A stretch of 64,000 bases of DNA from Camarhynchus parvulus (taxonomy: Eukaryota; Chordata; Aves; Passeriformes; Thraupidae), in the NCBI RefSeq assembly GCF_901933205.1, contig NC_044577.1, positions 3,917,321 through 3,981,320 on the forward strand, in the 5' to 3' direction. The translations under genes were made by a program, and so were the position numbers. Numbering within the stretch: the stretch's first letter is position 1; each line of letters begins with the position of its first letter. Under the pieces are notes generated by a model. That model was not told the DNA's origin, did no database searches, and worked only from the letters and a program-made list of their open reading frames with translations. Shown here one piece after another: positions 10,795 to 23,777 of the stretch.

Positions 10795-13362
10795 TTTTTA
10801 ATTATTTCAATCTATTTTGACTAGTTGTGCAAAATTTTGTCTTCCTTATGCACTTGCCTCTTTGGAAATGCACCATTCCTCTGCCAGTGCATGGAACATT
10901 CTCAGGGCTCCCTGGTGACTTCATCAAGAGCTTTCTTGAAGGACGATGGTGGAGGAAGGCTCAGTAATGGTGATTATATTTTTATTAGGTACTTACACAT
11001 TTCTGGTGAGAAATCTGTTCACTGGGGAGCTGTGCTAAAGGAGGATGACAGAACATCCATGTGATTGTCCTGGTTCCTTTTTTAGTGCCGTTTCTGCTTC
11101 GTGGACAGAGTCTAAAATCTGTTCATTTCCCAGAATCTCATTAAAGACTAATTTGGAAAGCTGGAAAAGAAAATACCTACTTTGGATCAGTCTACCTACA
11201 TTTAAAATAATTGCAGTTGTTGAACTGACCAAAAGCTCTCCACTTCAGGTAGTTAATCGGTAGCTTCTGTTTCCATAGGTTCAGCAGTCAGGGTGAAGAA
11301 AGAGAGGAGACAAGAAGGGAATTACTGTTCCTCCTGTTATAATAAGGCCTTGATTATTCTTGCATGAAACAGATTTTATTTATCTCCTTGAGTATTTCAT
11401 AGATTTCCTTTTATAAGGTTAGTAGAGGTACTTTTTCATCTTGTCACAGCTCATTCCTCCCACCCTTCCTGGTGTTGATTTTCACTAGCTGCAGGGTCAG
11501 TGAGCCCAAGTGTATTTTGTCTTTCAACTCTTTGATCATTCAATCTTGGCAGGGTTTTTTTGAAGGTTTGGGGCTTTTTAAATATATTTTAAGTCATTGC
11601 CAAATGATTTTGGATAATGAGCTATTGAAGAGCAGCAGAAGACTTCCCCACTACTACCAGCAGGAGGATAAAACAAAGATAAATGCAGCCTTTTGGGAAA
11701 GTTCTGCTCCTTCAACATTTGTGGTAACCCTGATGTGGGATGACAAGTTAAAGCATCCAGAAATTCGGCAGAACTAAATGCCCAAAATGCAGCAAAGTAT
11801 TGGCAGTGACAGAGAGAATTGTGCTGGGAGATGTGACGGCACGAGCCCGCCGCCGCCTTGTCTGAGCTGCAAGCTCAGCTTCCAAATCAGCAAAGGGAGA
11901 AATCAGAAGTGCCACGAAGCAACATGTTGGCAAGCTGAGGATGAACTGAACTGAGCCCGGTTATTCCGCTCAGCTCCTCAGAAATATTTCAATCTGAGCT
12001 TGCAGAAATGTTCTTCTGTCCTTCAGGATTTTCAAAATGACTGCAAAGGAAAAAAACATTAGGGAAAAAAAATATTATCAGTTAAATAAACTGATAAAAG
12101 GAAGAGAAAGAGGCACTGCCAGGAAGCTGGGCTTGGGCCAGTGGAGCATTTCTGGCTCAAAGCTTGAAATCCATCTCTGTTGCCTTTCCCTGCTTTACAG
12201 AAGCTGTGACTGTCATTTCTGGGCTGAACAACTGTGAAATGGTTGCTGCAATTTCAGGGTATGAGTTTTTGTCATCATTCTTGTCCTATTTTACGTAATC
12301 TGTAACAGAGCAGGTATGGATTTTATTCATCCTTATTGTTCAGAGGAACATTTAGGTGGGAATCAAAACTGAGCAGAAACAGGTAAGAAATGGTAGGTGA
12401 CATCATCCTTCATTCCCCCATCAGGACAAGAGACAAGCACATTGCCAGGGTTTTCTATGGCCTCCTAAGGAGGGCAGTGGGAATAATGAAAAAGTCTGAA
12501 ACATGTGCAACAAAAGGCAATGGATTTTCTCTGAAACTGCCTGTTTTCCTGGTGGCTTAGTTCAAATGTGCCCAGAATTCTGGGTTATGCCTATCACAAA
12601 ACATCTAGCAAATCCTTTGGGCTGTGAATTTCTGTGTAATAGATCAGGGATCACTGGCAAAGTCCTCCAAGGCCACTCTTCTGCAAATAACAAGTGGTTT
12701 TCAGAAGGAGACAACATTTTGAAAACATCTGTATGTCCAAGGGAGCTGTTACCAGGTGCTGAATACTGGACATAAACATAAGGAAGGTTTGAGAAAAGCA
12801 GTGAAAGATTTACAATTCTGTTGAAAGAATGAGCTGGTAGGAAAAGCAATTCCCAGAGCAATTATAACTCACGTCTGGGGTGTCCGGAGTTCACAGAGAG
12901 GCAAAGACAGCCCTAGATCTTGGCAACAGATAGAAATAAGTCTTGTTTTGACAATGAAAAAGCAGCAGCTTGAAAACAAATGTTTAGAATATACAAAATT
13001 CTATAATAAAAAAGGTTAGTAAGGTAGAACAGTTAAAAAGAAGACATCTGTTCATAAATCTTTCTGATGTCCCCACCACAGGAGCTAAATTCGGTGTTCA
13101 GTTTGCTTTGCTTTGCTTTTAGACATCCTGCTTCATCCGACAGGGCCAGGTCTGTGATGTGCCTGGGGTCAGGTTTGGATGCTGTTGCTCAGTTTTTCAG
13201 TGAGATACCTGCCTTAGGAGTGTTCATGGTATGATGCAGAGGAGTTCCCAAGGGTGGGTTCTTGTCAGTTTTCCATAGTCTGGAAGATTTAGGTAGCAAA
13301 GGTGTGGAGACCCAAGAGCAGCCTTCCTGCAGCCTACCAGACTCCACCTCAGCAGCTGCAGT
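10795..13362. other. Intronic sequence, no gene seen
   Basis: Unremarkable AT-rich intron between the first LTR and the second CR1 fragment. A small (TTTGC)n run at 13101-13120 is the only repeat noticed. Confidence 0.6.
13101..13120. repeat. (TTTGC)n microsatellite
   Basis: Three to four imperfect TTTGC units. Confidence 0.7.
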
Positions 13363-13617
13363 GATAAAACAAGGAGTCATGGGTTCAAACTGAAATTTGG
13401 GTTAGGTATGCAGAAGAAATTCTTCCTTGTGAGGGTGCTGAGTCACTGGCACAGGGTGCCCAGAGAAGCTGTGGCTGCCCCATCCCTGGAAGTTTCCAGG
13501 GCCAGGCTGGACGGGTCTTGGAGCAACCTGGGATAGTGAAAGGTGTCCCTGCCTGTGGCAGGGGGTGGAATGGGATGGGCTTTAAGGTCCCTTCCAGTTC
13601 CAACCATTTTGTGATTA
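13363..13617 (+). mobile_element. CR1 LINE, truncated 3' end
   Basis: A longer CR1 3' segment than the one at 1509. It begins near ACAAGGAGTCATGGGTTCAA, followed by AAGAAATTCTTCCTTGTGAG, CACTGGCACAGGGTGCCCAG, AGAAGCTGTGGCTGCCCC, CCAGGCTGGACGGGTC, AAAGGTGTCCCTGCC and AAGGTCCCTTCCAG, ending in a diverged octamer ATTTTGTG at 13606-13613. It is 5'-truncated and non-coding. Same strand as the first CR1 and as ERBB4. Confidence 0.93.
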
Positions 13618-14596
13618 TAAAAGCTATAAAATCTGTTCTGCTCCACTTCACATCCACCAGCAGCATAATCTCTCTCAGATGCTGCAGTGCCTCAGAAAAA
13701 GATTCTCAAATGGAAGCCTGACAGTCCTTGAGTGCCTGCTGTGCCAGGGTCTATCCCTGTGTTTGACACTGTATTAAGAATTGCCATGTGCTTCTAAAGC
13801 AATTTCCTTGCACAGCATTCCCAGGCTGTCTGTGCCCCGGGGTCACTGCTTCCCAGGGACAGCCCTGGGACTGGCAGCTCCCACCAAATGCCTCTGTGCC
13901 TGTTCCTCTGGCAGCACACAGCGTGCAGCCCCCTCTGGCCTGCCCCCACACGTCCATGGGATTTGCAGATCCCAGCTTCCAAAGGAGCTGGCCTCTGGAG
14001 TTCAGCTGGAAGCCAAAGGTTATTACAGTTGTAATTATGGAGTTCTCTCTGAAATAAGACATGAGACCCCAGGTAGTTTTAGGCATGTAGGAAAAAGTAA
14101 GCACTTGACATGAGTTTGCACTGTGTGAGCTCTCCTTGGAGAAACCCTGATGCACTTCACAGGGATGTGTGCTGGATTTGAGGATTTCACTGTAAAAGAG
14201 GTGTGAGGTACTGGGAATGGGGAAAAAATTCCTTAATTTTACAGAGTGTGCATTATGCTCTCAGTAGGCAAATTATTGTACCTTAAGACTATAATTAAAT
14301 TAAAATGCAATGTCTTAGTATTTCCTGGGCAGTGCCTCCATGAAACACCAAACTATTTCTTTTAGAGAGAGGTTGTGTAACTTGCCTGGTGGTAACTGGC
14401 TAGAGATACAGGAATAGTCTGGAGCAATGAAGGAGTGACTGGAATACTAAACCCTGTTCCCAGAGGCACTGGGATGAGGGGATGAGAGTGTGCATCCTCT
14501 ATGGACACCCTGAAAAAGGAGCATTGCTGTTTTACCTCTCCTGCCCTAAGGGCATGGCTTCTGACTGGTACAGAATGACAGCTGGAGGAAAAAAAA

Positions 14597-14700
14597 TTAC
14601 ATATGCTAATTACTCCAAAATGAATTAATTGCTGTTAATTATTTTATCACAAAATCAATTAATATTGTACTGCAACCCATTTTTAATTAAAGGAGTCGAT
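14597..14700. promoter_or_regulatory. AT-rich block dense in homeodomain/POU motifs (candidate enhancer)
   Basis: Within about 100 bases there are TAATTA at 14607-14612 and 14636-14641, ATTAAT at 14658-14663, TTAATTAA at 14683-14690, and an octamer-like ATGCTAAT at 14603-14610. This spacing is common in conserved non-coding elements of developmental genes. AT-rich intron can produce such motifs by chance, and conservation cannot be tested here. Confidence 0.25.
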
Positions 14701-17700
14701 AAAAATCAGATAAACTGTGGACACAGCAAAATTGTGGCAAAACTCCAAAGTTAGTCTCTAATAAGAAATGAAGCCCCAAACAGTTCAGCACTGAGATTGA
14801 ATTAGCTGTTATTTTTATTAAAAAATAAGAGCCCACAGCAAAAACATGAAAGCAGAAGCTTCTTTGTGAGAGAGGATAAAGCTTTTTGTGGTCATGAATG
14901 AAGTTGAAAAGGACACTAGTAGCTTTGGGTTTTTTGTAGCTATCTACATGTTTCTGAGGTAATTTTCATCTTCATTTAAAGAAAAAAAAAAGAAGAATCA
15001 CTGTGTTCCAGTGTTTAGGTTATTGTGCTTAAAGTGATGCTTGAAAGGGAATAGATCTTCAATACTTCAATACTTAATCACCCCTTGAACAAAAGCATGC
15101 TTTATATTCTGCACCATCAGTTAAACAAACTCTCAGTAGTTTTGGTTGTGTCTTGGAGTAAAGAGGTTTCAAAGGATAAGAAAGCAAATGGAAAAAAAAT
15201 CAGTTCTGTGGAAGTATCTGGGCAGGAGTGTGATTGAAGGGGTGGTATGTAATAAATTCCAGGCCAGATCTCAGGGTGACATAACTCTGCACTGCTCTGC
15301 TGGCATTCCTGGGCTTTGTGCTGCTGTGCCCATCTGAGACCCACAGCTGAAAGAGGCTGCTGGGAATTCAGGGACACCAATCATTCACAACTGGATAATG
15401 GCAAGAACAAAACCTGGAGAACATCAGAGGCATAATTAATCCGCTGCCTTTGCTTTTGAGTCATTATGTGGGGTATGTGAGTGGGTGGAAGTTTGCATTA
15501 GAAAGGAAGATGTTGTACTGCTGTCTAGAAAAGGATTTGGATGTCTGGTGTGTGGCAAAAACATGCAGGTGTTTGGATGCTGGTATCTTATTTTTGGAAT
15601 GATTTGCTGGCTGGTTAATGATGGCAGCCAGGAGAAATGGATACGGGCTTCCAGAGGATGGGTAGGTTTTGTGGGGAGATGCAGGAGTGCTGTAATATAT
15701 GTGCCTAATAGAGATAAAGTTATCTGGCCTAAATTTTTCAAACTCATGAGCAGAATTTAATGTTTGGGGCTTCATTGACTGATGCACAAAGCAATTTGAG
15801 TAATGAAAAACTGCTCTTTGTCAAGCAAAAGCAAGAGGCATTGATGGAAAAGCTAATTTATTTACTGTTTTATGGAGAGAACATGCTTTGCTGGAGTTCA
15901 AAACTGACTGTGCAGCTATTGATGAGTATTCCAGTGAGTAAAATGGCTAATGAAAGCACTGACACCCTCCCCGTGCCTCTCTTGAGACTTGAAAGTTGCA
16001 GCCTTCCTGAACATTTGAAAGGAAGGGCTCACAAGTGTTCCTTGCTGTTGTGTGGTAAAAGCTTGCATTTTTCAAGTATTAAGTGCTAGAAATAGCTTGT
16101 TTCAGAGCACTGAATGGCTGGAAGGCTTTGGGTATTCATGGCTGCCCCATCCTTCCCTTGCCCACAGCAGTCTGCCCTCTCCTAAAGCCCTCTGCACTCC
16201 TGCTACAGCTGTGGCTCCCTCAGAGGATCTGTGATCCACAACTTGGGGGCAAAACAAAACTTGCTCGTTTTCCCTCCAGCTGAAAGAAGAGGGTCATAGC
16301 CAAAATTCACCCTGCCTCACATCTCATCAGCAGTTCTGACATTGTTGTGTATTTATGGGTCCCCATTTGATGTGCTGTTTAGGAGCACTTGGGTTCATAA
16401 TTCCTGATTCTAGAGACTTGTACAATTTTGCTGTGACCAGTTGTAACAGCCAGGTGTGGAGCTGCCAGGTGAGTTGTGGCTAAAGACAAGTCCATCTTGC
16501 TCCCTAAAGCTGTTCCATAACCTGGTGACACCAGGCTGGCTGCCTGAGCATAGGAATGCTGTGCGTTGCTGTCAATTTGAAGTCAGAGTATGAATTAGAA
16601 ATTTTGCTAAACCTTGATTGAGAATTTGTGGTTTCACTCTTCTCTGTACCACAGGTCTGAGCTGAGATTTTAAGCTGCAGCTTTTGCCCAAAGCCATTTA
16701 ATGAGAGATGTTGGGGGTCTGTTTGCTTAAGGGAACAGAAATTGTGTTTGGGAGATGGAAGGAGAGAAAAGCTGAGATTTGGGCAATTTAGTGTCTGCTC
16801 TGACAAATTAACCCCCCTAATGAATGGGGATTTGAATCCTCACCTGATAACTTCTCTTAGACTCGCTGTATCACATCTACAAGCTCTTGTTGTTATAAAG
16901 CTCAAAAATTCTGTTATGTGACAACAAGGATATTGCCGTATGTATTAAAAGGTATCAGCTTATTGTAAAGACAGAGAGGTCTTTGAGTAAAAAATGTTAA
17001 AAATCTGACAATCCTTTTTCTTGAAATCAGGGGGCGATTTGCCTGAGGAGACTTTTGGCTATGGTCCTGTAAAATTAATTTCCCCGTGTACAAACTCCTA
17101 CGTCCACGTTCAGAAATGGAATGCCAGCTGAACAGTGCTCACACACACAAGTATGCTGGAATGGCGCAAGTGCCTACAGTCTAAACTATGTCAATCCCAC
17201 AGACATTTTTGCTGGAATTGTATCACAGTAACCTGTGGTGGTTTTGTGCAGACCTCTGCCCACGCTGGAAAGCTACACTCATGTTTAGTGTGGGGAAAGC
17301 CTGTCCAGACTCCCACACACTGTGCAGTGCCAGGCAGCTGATTGGATTGAAAGGAAAACAGGGGAACATACCAGTGTAAAACACACCTTGTAATGTTAAT
17401 ATTCTTTTTCTATTGACCTCCTAAAAATAAAATTGTGACGTGAGCTAACAAACGTGGATTGTAATGATGCACCTTAAAACCAATAGCAAAACTGTGTTAT
17501 TTTCATGTTGCCTACCCAGAAGTCAGTAATATCCCCCTGTCTGGGTACTCTGAGATACAAACTTTTTGCAAAAAATGGTGCAATTTTTTAAAGAAATATA
17601 TTTCTAGAGCTTTCTCTTTCTGTTTTACACTTCATGTAGTTATCAATGTGTCGTTCCATCATGTTGTGTAGCGTGATGTAAGAGGACAAGTGCAGTTATG

Positions 17701-18040
17701 TGTTCCCTGTGTAGATGGCAAATCTGAAGAGATGGAGGGAGTTCTCTCTGATATATGGCTGGGCTTCAGTCATGGATTTTTTTTTAGGTTTTTTTAATGC
17801 TTCACTTTTTGCAAAGGTCAGTCTGTCTGCAGAAAAGTGACATTTCTATGAGAAACACAATCTGGTAGGCATGTACAGAAAAAATGAAATGCAGACCACA
17901 CCATATCCTCCTTGTTAGTGCTCTTGAGTATACACACTCAGCTTTGAAGATCTCCAGATCTCATTCCTGGTGACAGGGGTTGCTTCAGAGGAGTTGGGAT
18001 CCTGCTTGGCATGTACTGAAGCATCCCTTATCCAAGGGTC

Positions 18041-18080
18041 TCAGGTGTTAGGCAGAATCCTCAGGTGTTAGGCAGGATGT
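18041..18080. repeat. 20-base tandem duplication
   Basis: TCAGGTGTTAGGCAGAATCC is followed directly by TCAGGTGTTAGGCAGGATGT, two units with mismatches only in the last five bases. Confidence 0.85.
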
Positions 18081-19083
18081 TACAGAGAGTAAACAGGCAG
18101 AGATGAAATGTTCTCACTGACCATTTGATGAAGGTGGGGCTATGAAGTACCAATTCAGCCTTCTGGTTTTCAGACATTTTCTTGCTCTGCTGTCTCAAAC
18201 ATGTTTGCCTGCCCTGGCCTCCTCCTCCTCCTTGCCTTTGATCGATTTTTCATGAGCTTTGTGCAGAGGGTGACTCATGTCCAAAACATGAGCACAGCTG
18301 TTTACTACTGAGACCTGTGTGTACTTCACAGAAGGGTGTTTTCTCTGTTTCTGGGAATCTGGCAGAGCTTCCTTTTATCAATGGCAATGTTTGTTCAGAA
18401 GATGGAAGGTTATTTAGAGGAAGCAATCAGGGGACATAACCTTTTTTCCCCTTATTATCAGAGGTTTATGCAACATGACTTTGAGAGTCTTTATCACAGT
18501 TTTCTGCATTTAATCCACTTAGGTTGGAAGGAAGCAACCAGGAGAGGGGCAGATGCTGCACAGTATCCCAGAGATACTAGTGAAACCAGAGATTGACCCC
18601 AGAGCAGGATGTCTCCCAGTGCTTCATCTCCCTTCAAAATAATGCTGAGTTTGAGTATAGGGCAACAGGCAGTGCTGCAGGGAATGGAGGTGATGTGCTG
18701 GCTGTTCCTTGGATTTGGGGGAGGAGGTATGGCAGGGTAGGGTGCCAAAGGTAGGTACTCTTAGGACCTATTTGTTCATCTGGGGTTTAGCCCCTGGTTT
18801 TGTCGGGGGTGTGTGTATGATCAAGTGGTGGCTCTGGAAAATACCAGCACATTTCCTGTAATCCTCAAGGTCCTGTGCTTTGCATGTGTATTGCTGTGAC
18901 TTGTGGAAAAGCTGTGAGTGTTGATGCCACAGCCCCTAAGCTGTGGTCCACGGACCTTGGTGGTCACTGGCCTCATTATTGTCGAGGCCATCCTGGTTTT
19001 GAATCTTAATTACAAACAGGTGAATATTCCCCTGTGTTCTGATTCTCACCTGCCCTTCAGCGGGGTGGCTCAGCAAGGCAGCC

Positions 19084-19542
19084 TGATGCCCTGTGAAGGC
19101 TGACCTAGAGCAGAGGCCAGAGAGAGTTATAGAATAAAGTAGGGGTTTATTAAAAGGCCTCAGTGGATCACCTTGGGCAGCACAAGAGCCCAGCCAGGGC
19201 AACACCCAAGATGAACCAAAATGGTCACAAAATGGATAACCTGGTCATGGGATCTCTCACTTTTCTAAGTTCTGGTCCATTTACATATTGGAGTTAATTG
19301 TCCAGTTAAAGCTTTAGCCCATGAAGTCCCATCCTTCTTGTTTTTCTCTCTTCAGTCCACCATTGTTTATGCTCTTGGGCCTGAAATCTGTATCAGCTGT
19401 CCTTGGTCCCCAGCTAGAGAAGGAATTGTTTTGTCTTCCTACTCTGTGAAGAGAGCTTAACATTTCCTAATATGAAGCTCAGAGTTACACACTAAAGCAG
19501 CACAGAATCTGAAAAATATAAAAGCTAAAACTTGAGGCATCA
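19084..19542 (-). mobile_element. Solo LTR (family B, 459 bases), antisense to ERBB4
   Basis: On the + strand it begins TGATGCC and ends GGCATCA, a perfect 7-base terminal inverted repeat of LTR type. The direct repeat AGCC flanks it (19080-19083 and 19543-19546), a 4-base target duplication as in gammaretrovirus-like (class I) insertions. It aligns along its whole length, in reverse complement, with the + strand LTR at 45702-46171. The orientation is - because AATAAA (read from TTTATT at 19146-19151) lies in the proper 3' part on that strand. The position matching the partner's TATA box has decayed. No internal viral sequence is attached. Confidence 0.9.
19146..19151 (-). terminator. LTR polyadenylation signal AATAAA
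   Basis: TTTATT on the + strand, AATAAA on the LTR sense strand, about 60 bases before the LTR 3' end. It faces away from ERBB4 transcription. Confidence 0.6.
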
Positions 19543-19546
19543 AGCC

Positions 19547-22500
19547 TGGCAGGGCTTCTGACCATTTCATGGGGGCTTCTGGTCAGAGCTACCCAGCAAA
19601 ACTGCTCCATATCTACTGCCTGCTGCTGTCCATGGAGGGATATCCTTAGGAACACCTTCCCGTGGGTCTGTTAGTCCAGGGACCAACTGCTGTCCCCCAG
19701 CAGGTGCCTGGGGACAGTGTGAGAGCAGCAGCAGAAGCTGACAGGCTGTGCTTTGCGCTGGCCCAGACGGCCAGTCTCGGGAGCCGTGCTTATAAAGCAC
19801 TTCCTAATGAAGGGAAAAGAAGCCAGAGAGTTATTTTCTAAGAATAAAAATCCCTTTATGGTTTTTTGAAAACTACTTTACACTTTGCACAAATGATCGC
19901 CGAGCATCTGGCAGGCTGGGTTTTTGCCATGTGTGGCAGAGGATACAGTTTGTGTAGTTGCAAGCAATCAACTCAAAAAGCTTTTGTGTGGTCCTGGAGC
20001 CCAGGAACTTGTTAATTTTGAGCAGTCGTTTTCTGCATTTAGCCCATTAGAGACTCTATTTTTGGTGACCTAGTTTGAGCTCTTTAAAAAATAATCAAGC
20101 AGCATTTTTCAGATCTGATTTGTAATGGGACTGTGGATTGGTTTTGCAACTTGAAATGAAAGTTAGGGGAGGGGGTAGAACTTTTATCTGCCTGGTCCTT
20201 CAGAGCCAACATTTGCAATTGATTTTAGAGGGCCTCTAGGAAGGTTAATCTGACAAAGACTGTGGCTTGGCTTCACCACTTCAAGGGTTATTGTTTGACT
20301 TGCTGCTGGGAAAATAATAAAGTAGCCAGGTTTAAATAATACTTTCTGTGCAATAACCTCCAGGAATGCTAGCAAGTATTACTGGGCATCATCCAAACAC
20401 TGCAGAGCCTGTGGATTTGCCTGCTCCCCAGCGTGTAGGATGGGGTTTGGATTGGAGAGGAGCAATTGGAGCACATGCCAGAATGTCTAGCCGTGGGTTA
20501 CGGGCTGACTGCCGTGGCAGAGCTGGGTCAGGGCTCCCACACAGAGATCCTGTTTCCGTGCTCTGGCTCAGCTCTGGGAATTAGTGCCATGCAGGAGAAC
20601 TGCTGGCCTCTGCCTGCCTATGACTGCAGGGGGTCCCTGAGCAGGACAGACTTCCTGTGAGAGGAGAGGGATGCTCACAGCTGAGAGCAGCCCTGGCCAG
20701 GCCACGGCATTTTCAGGTGTGCACTTGGGACAATTCCAGAGAAACTAAAGCAAAGAAAAAGACCTACAAGTAAAATCCCAATTTCTGACTTTATGTATAA
20801 ATTGGTTTTGCATTTTCTGGCCATTCAAGATTATGTTCCCAAATACCAAGTTGCTTGGAATGGCATTGTAGTGGAAACATACTTTTTTTACTTGTTTGTC
20901 CTTCAGTTTCTCTGGATACCCCTTTTCTCACTGTGCCAGGAAGCTGCTTGGGGAGCAGACCCCAGTTTCAGGCTCCCTTCTGAGGGAGAGCAGCCTGGTG
21001 AAGCTGGCATTGCAAACACAGGCACAGTGTGATCCTCTGAATCCCCATGAAGAGTCTGTGTGATATTTCTAAGGATCTGCAAATTAGAGATTGAATCTGC
21101 CAGCTCTGAAGGAAGGGAGAAGACAGTTCCCCTTCTCTAGGAGACACAGGAGTCCCTGGTGTGGAAAGGTTCACAGGTTGTTGAGGACAGGACAAATGTG
21201 CAGGCAATCATGTGTGATGCATGTGTGCTCCTCCTGGCCATTGTCCCCAGAAAATCCTTCACTGGGGCCCATGGAATGGGAGGGATAGAGGTGAAACATG
21301 CAGAATTACACCAAAGGTTTGGAGCAGCTGTGAAACTCTTGCTTGGGCCAGCTGAGCCTTTTTGTTACCGAGGTTAGAACTGGTCTTTTGTCCCTCTTGA
21401 TCTCTGCTCAAGGCCAGGCTGTGTGGGGCAGAGTGCAAGTCTGGTTTAAATTGGAGTTTCTTCCTGTTGAATGCTCTGTGCCTCTCTTTTCTCAGCATAA
21501 ATATTCTTCCAGGGACCACAAATTGTCAAAGATGAGAATATAATTCAGTTGATATCGGATTGTAATTAAAAATGTTTGGCCTATTAGAAATATGAGAATC
21601 CTATATTTAATTTATATTTGATTTTTTCTTAAAATTAGAAAATCGGTAATTTACCAGTTTCCATGGCCATTTTCCTGTTCCTGTAGCTCAAAAGTATCTT
21701 GATCCAACAAACAAGATGTGGCAACTGTTCTAAATAGTGTTCAATTTTATTTTTTTTACTGAAAAAATATGTAAATGCCCGAGAAATTATACTTTGAAAA
21801 GTGGCTACTGCAAATTAACAGCATTTCACATGGATCTTACTTTGCATTTTTAATGCCCATAATGGGTGTCCCAAATTACATGATTTGCATTATAAACCAG
21901 AACAGCTCCTGTGTCGCTGCTGCTGTCCAACAGTTGAATAACAAGGCTTTTCTTTCCAAACTGTATAAATACATATTTACCCAAATGATGCAATTTAGGG
22001 CTCTGTTATTTACGTTTTTCTGGTCGGTCAATCACGCTGACATCTTTAATTGCCAATGCTTTTTAAATGCCTCTGAGTGAGTCTGGTGTTTGAGGAATGG
22101 AAGTGCCAGGCATAGGCTGGCAGTGATCATTTTGTTATTACACTGACATTTTGGCTCTTGAGTTGGTGCTGTCTCTTTCTCTGCCTTTGTCTTATGGGAA
22201 ATGTTGGCCCATGTGTCATCAGAAACCCAGGATGCAGTGTCCAGCTACTTAAGGCAGGAACGCTTTTGGTGGCTTTGTCCTCCTTGTCCTGCCTTGTTTC
22301 TCCAGGCTCCTGCTGTCTGAAGCCTCTGGAGAAAGAGTTGAATTGATCTCCATCATGTAATCCCACCATCATCAACGTTATTGATTGTTCCAAGTCCTAG
22401 CTTGGCTCATCTACACTTACCTTCAGTAGGTTTTTGGGATTGCTGATCCTCATTATCCAAGGAGATTTGAGGTATCAGTTCCTGCATCATTAGTGTGGTG

Positions 22501-23550
22501 TCCCCAGTGCTTGAATTTAACTGCAAGCTGGTGGTCAGAATCATAAATGAGTGAACTCCTTTGTGTTGACTTCTGACTCAGATATGAGGAGGGAGCAGGT
22601 AGATGGGTGGATAAACTCCCTGTTTCTTTAGTGCTGTCTCCCTTGCCCATACAGGTTCCTGAAGCATCCGAGGGTTGTGTGTACCTGTTACTCAGTGACT
22701 TTCCCTGTTGACTGTCATTTTCTGGTTTCAAACAGATCTGTCAGGTTCCAGTGCCAGCATGTTCCAGCAAGGATTGGAAAATAATCACAGGGTAGATGGC
22801 AGGGACCCAAATTCATTGATATCTGATGGGATACTTATGGCCTCCCCACAGAGATTTACTGGAGTTCATCTTCAGCAGTGTTTTAGTCTCAAGACCATTT
22901 TCCCCCAGGAAGCAGTAGGGGAAACCAGCAGCTGTGCTTTTTGTTGTTCATGAACCTGCTGCTCTCTCCCAGCTCTGGATCTTGAGCAGAGCCCTTCAGT
23001 CTCCCCAGCTTTTCTTATCTGTCTCTGTGCCACTCACAGAAGAGGTTTGTTGTAGTGGGCGAGGGGGTGATACCAGCGGAACAGTTTAAATAGATTTTGC
23101 TTTGATGAAATAAACCCTGGAGAGAGATAGGAGTTGTGTGTTGTGTCTTAGTACCTCATAAACAGGCATGATATCTGCTGTTTGAGTCAATGTCGTAGCT
23201 CTGTCTGCAGCTTGGGAACTAATGTTCACTGACAAATGGGCTTCAGGAGGAGGGGGAAAGGCCAGTGCCACAAATCTAGCCATTGCTGAAACGGCCAGGA
23301 TCTGAGGCTTTTCAGAGAAAAGAAATGTGATTATGATGAATGATGGAGGCAACAGCACTTTGTGCTGTTCTAATAATACCTAGCCAAGTGAAAAAATGCA
23401 ATAAATGCCTGTGGTTACCTGGCTGTGCAGGAGCTGTGCTGGTGCCAGCCAGTGTCAAGCACAGCCCTTTCAAGCCCATGGGGGATCAGGGAGGAGAGCT
23501 GGTTGATGTGTTGGTGGCTCAGGGGATTATTTCTCATGCAGGAACTGCAG
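19547..23550. other. Intronic sequence, no gene seen
   Basis: No named repeat or gene. The AT-rich part near 21530-21660 is low in repeats and could hold conserved non-coding sequence, but this cannot be judged from one genome. Confidence 0.55.
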
Positions 23551-23669
23551 ATGCAGTGTTGGGATCTCTAGCTGGTCAGAGTGACCTCGAGAAAAGTTGG
23601 AAAGTCTCTTTTCCCAGGCAAGTGCTTGAAGAAGGAGTCAGAGCTCTTCATTTCTCGGTCTCAAGGTTG

Positions 23670-23675
23670 TTTATT
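23670..23675 (-). terminator. LTR polyadenylation signal AATAAA
   Basis: TTTATT on the + strand; AATAAA about 100 bases downstream of the TATA box in the LTR sense direction. Antisense to ERBB4. Confidence 0.6.
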
Positions 23676-23770
23676 GCATCTTATCCATAAAATTCTTTCT
23701 CCTGCCCTGCCGAGGTCCATCCAGCAGGACAGTTCCAGGCATTCTGCCTGCCCTCAGGGCGGTGCTATGT

Positions 23771-23777
23771 CTTTATA
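23771..23777 (-). promoter_or_regulatory. LTR TATA box (TATAAAG)
   Basis: CTTTATA on the + strand. It lies upstream of the LTR's AATAAA on the - strand, as expected at a U3/R boundary. Confidence 0.55.

Larger units (their letters stand above)
13618..19079. other. Intronic sequence, no gene seen
   Basis: Contains the AT-rich homeodomain-motif block at 14597-14700 and a 20-base tandem duplication at 18041-18080. Otherwise no recognisable element. Confidence 0.6.

Noticed and set aside
18520..18560. Possible reverse CR1 end (TTAGGTTGGAAGGAAGC)
   Set aside because: The similarity is limited to a few bases and the neighbouring CR1 blocks are absent.
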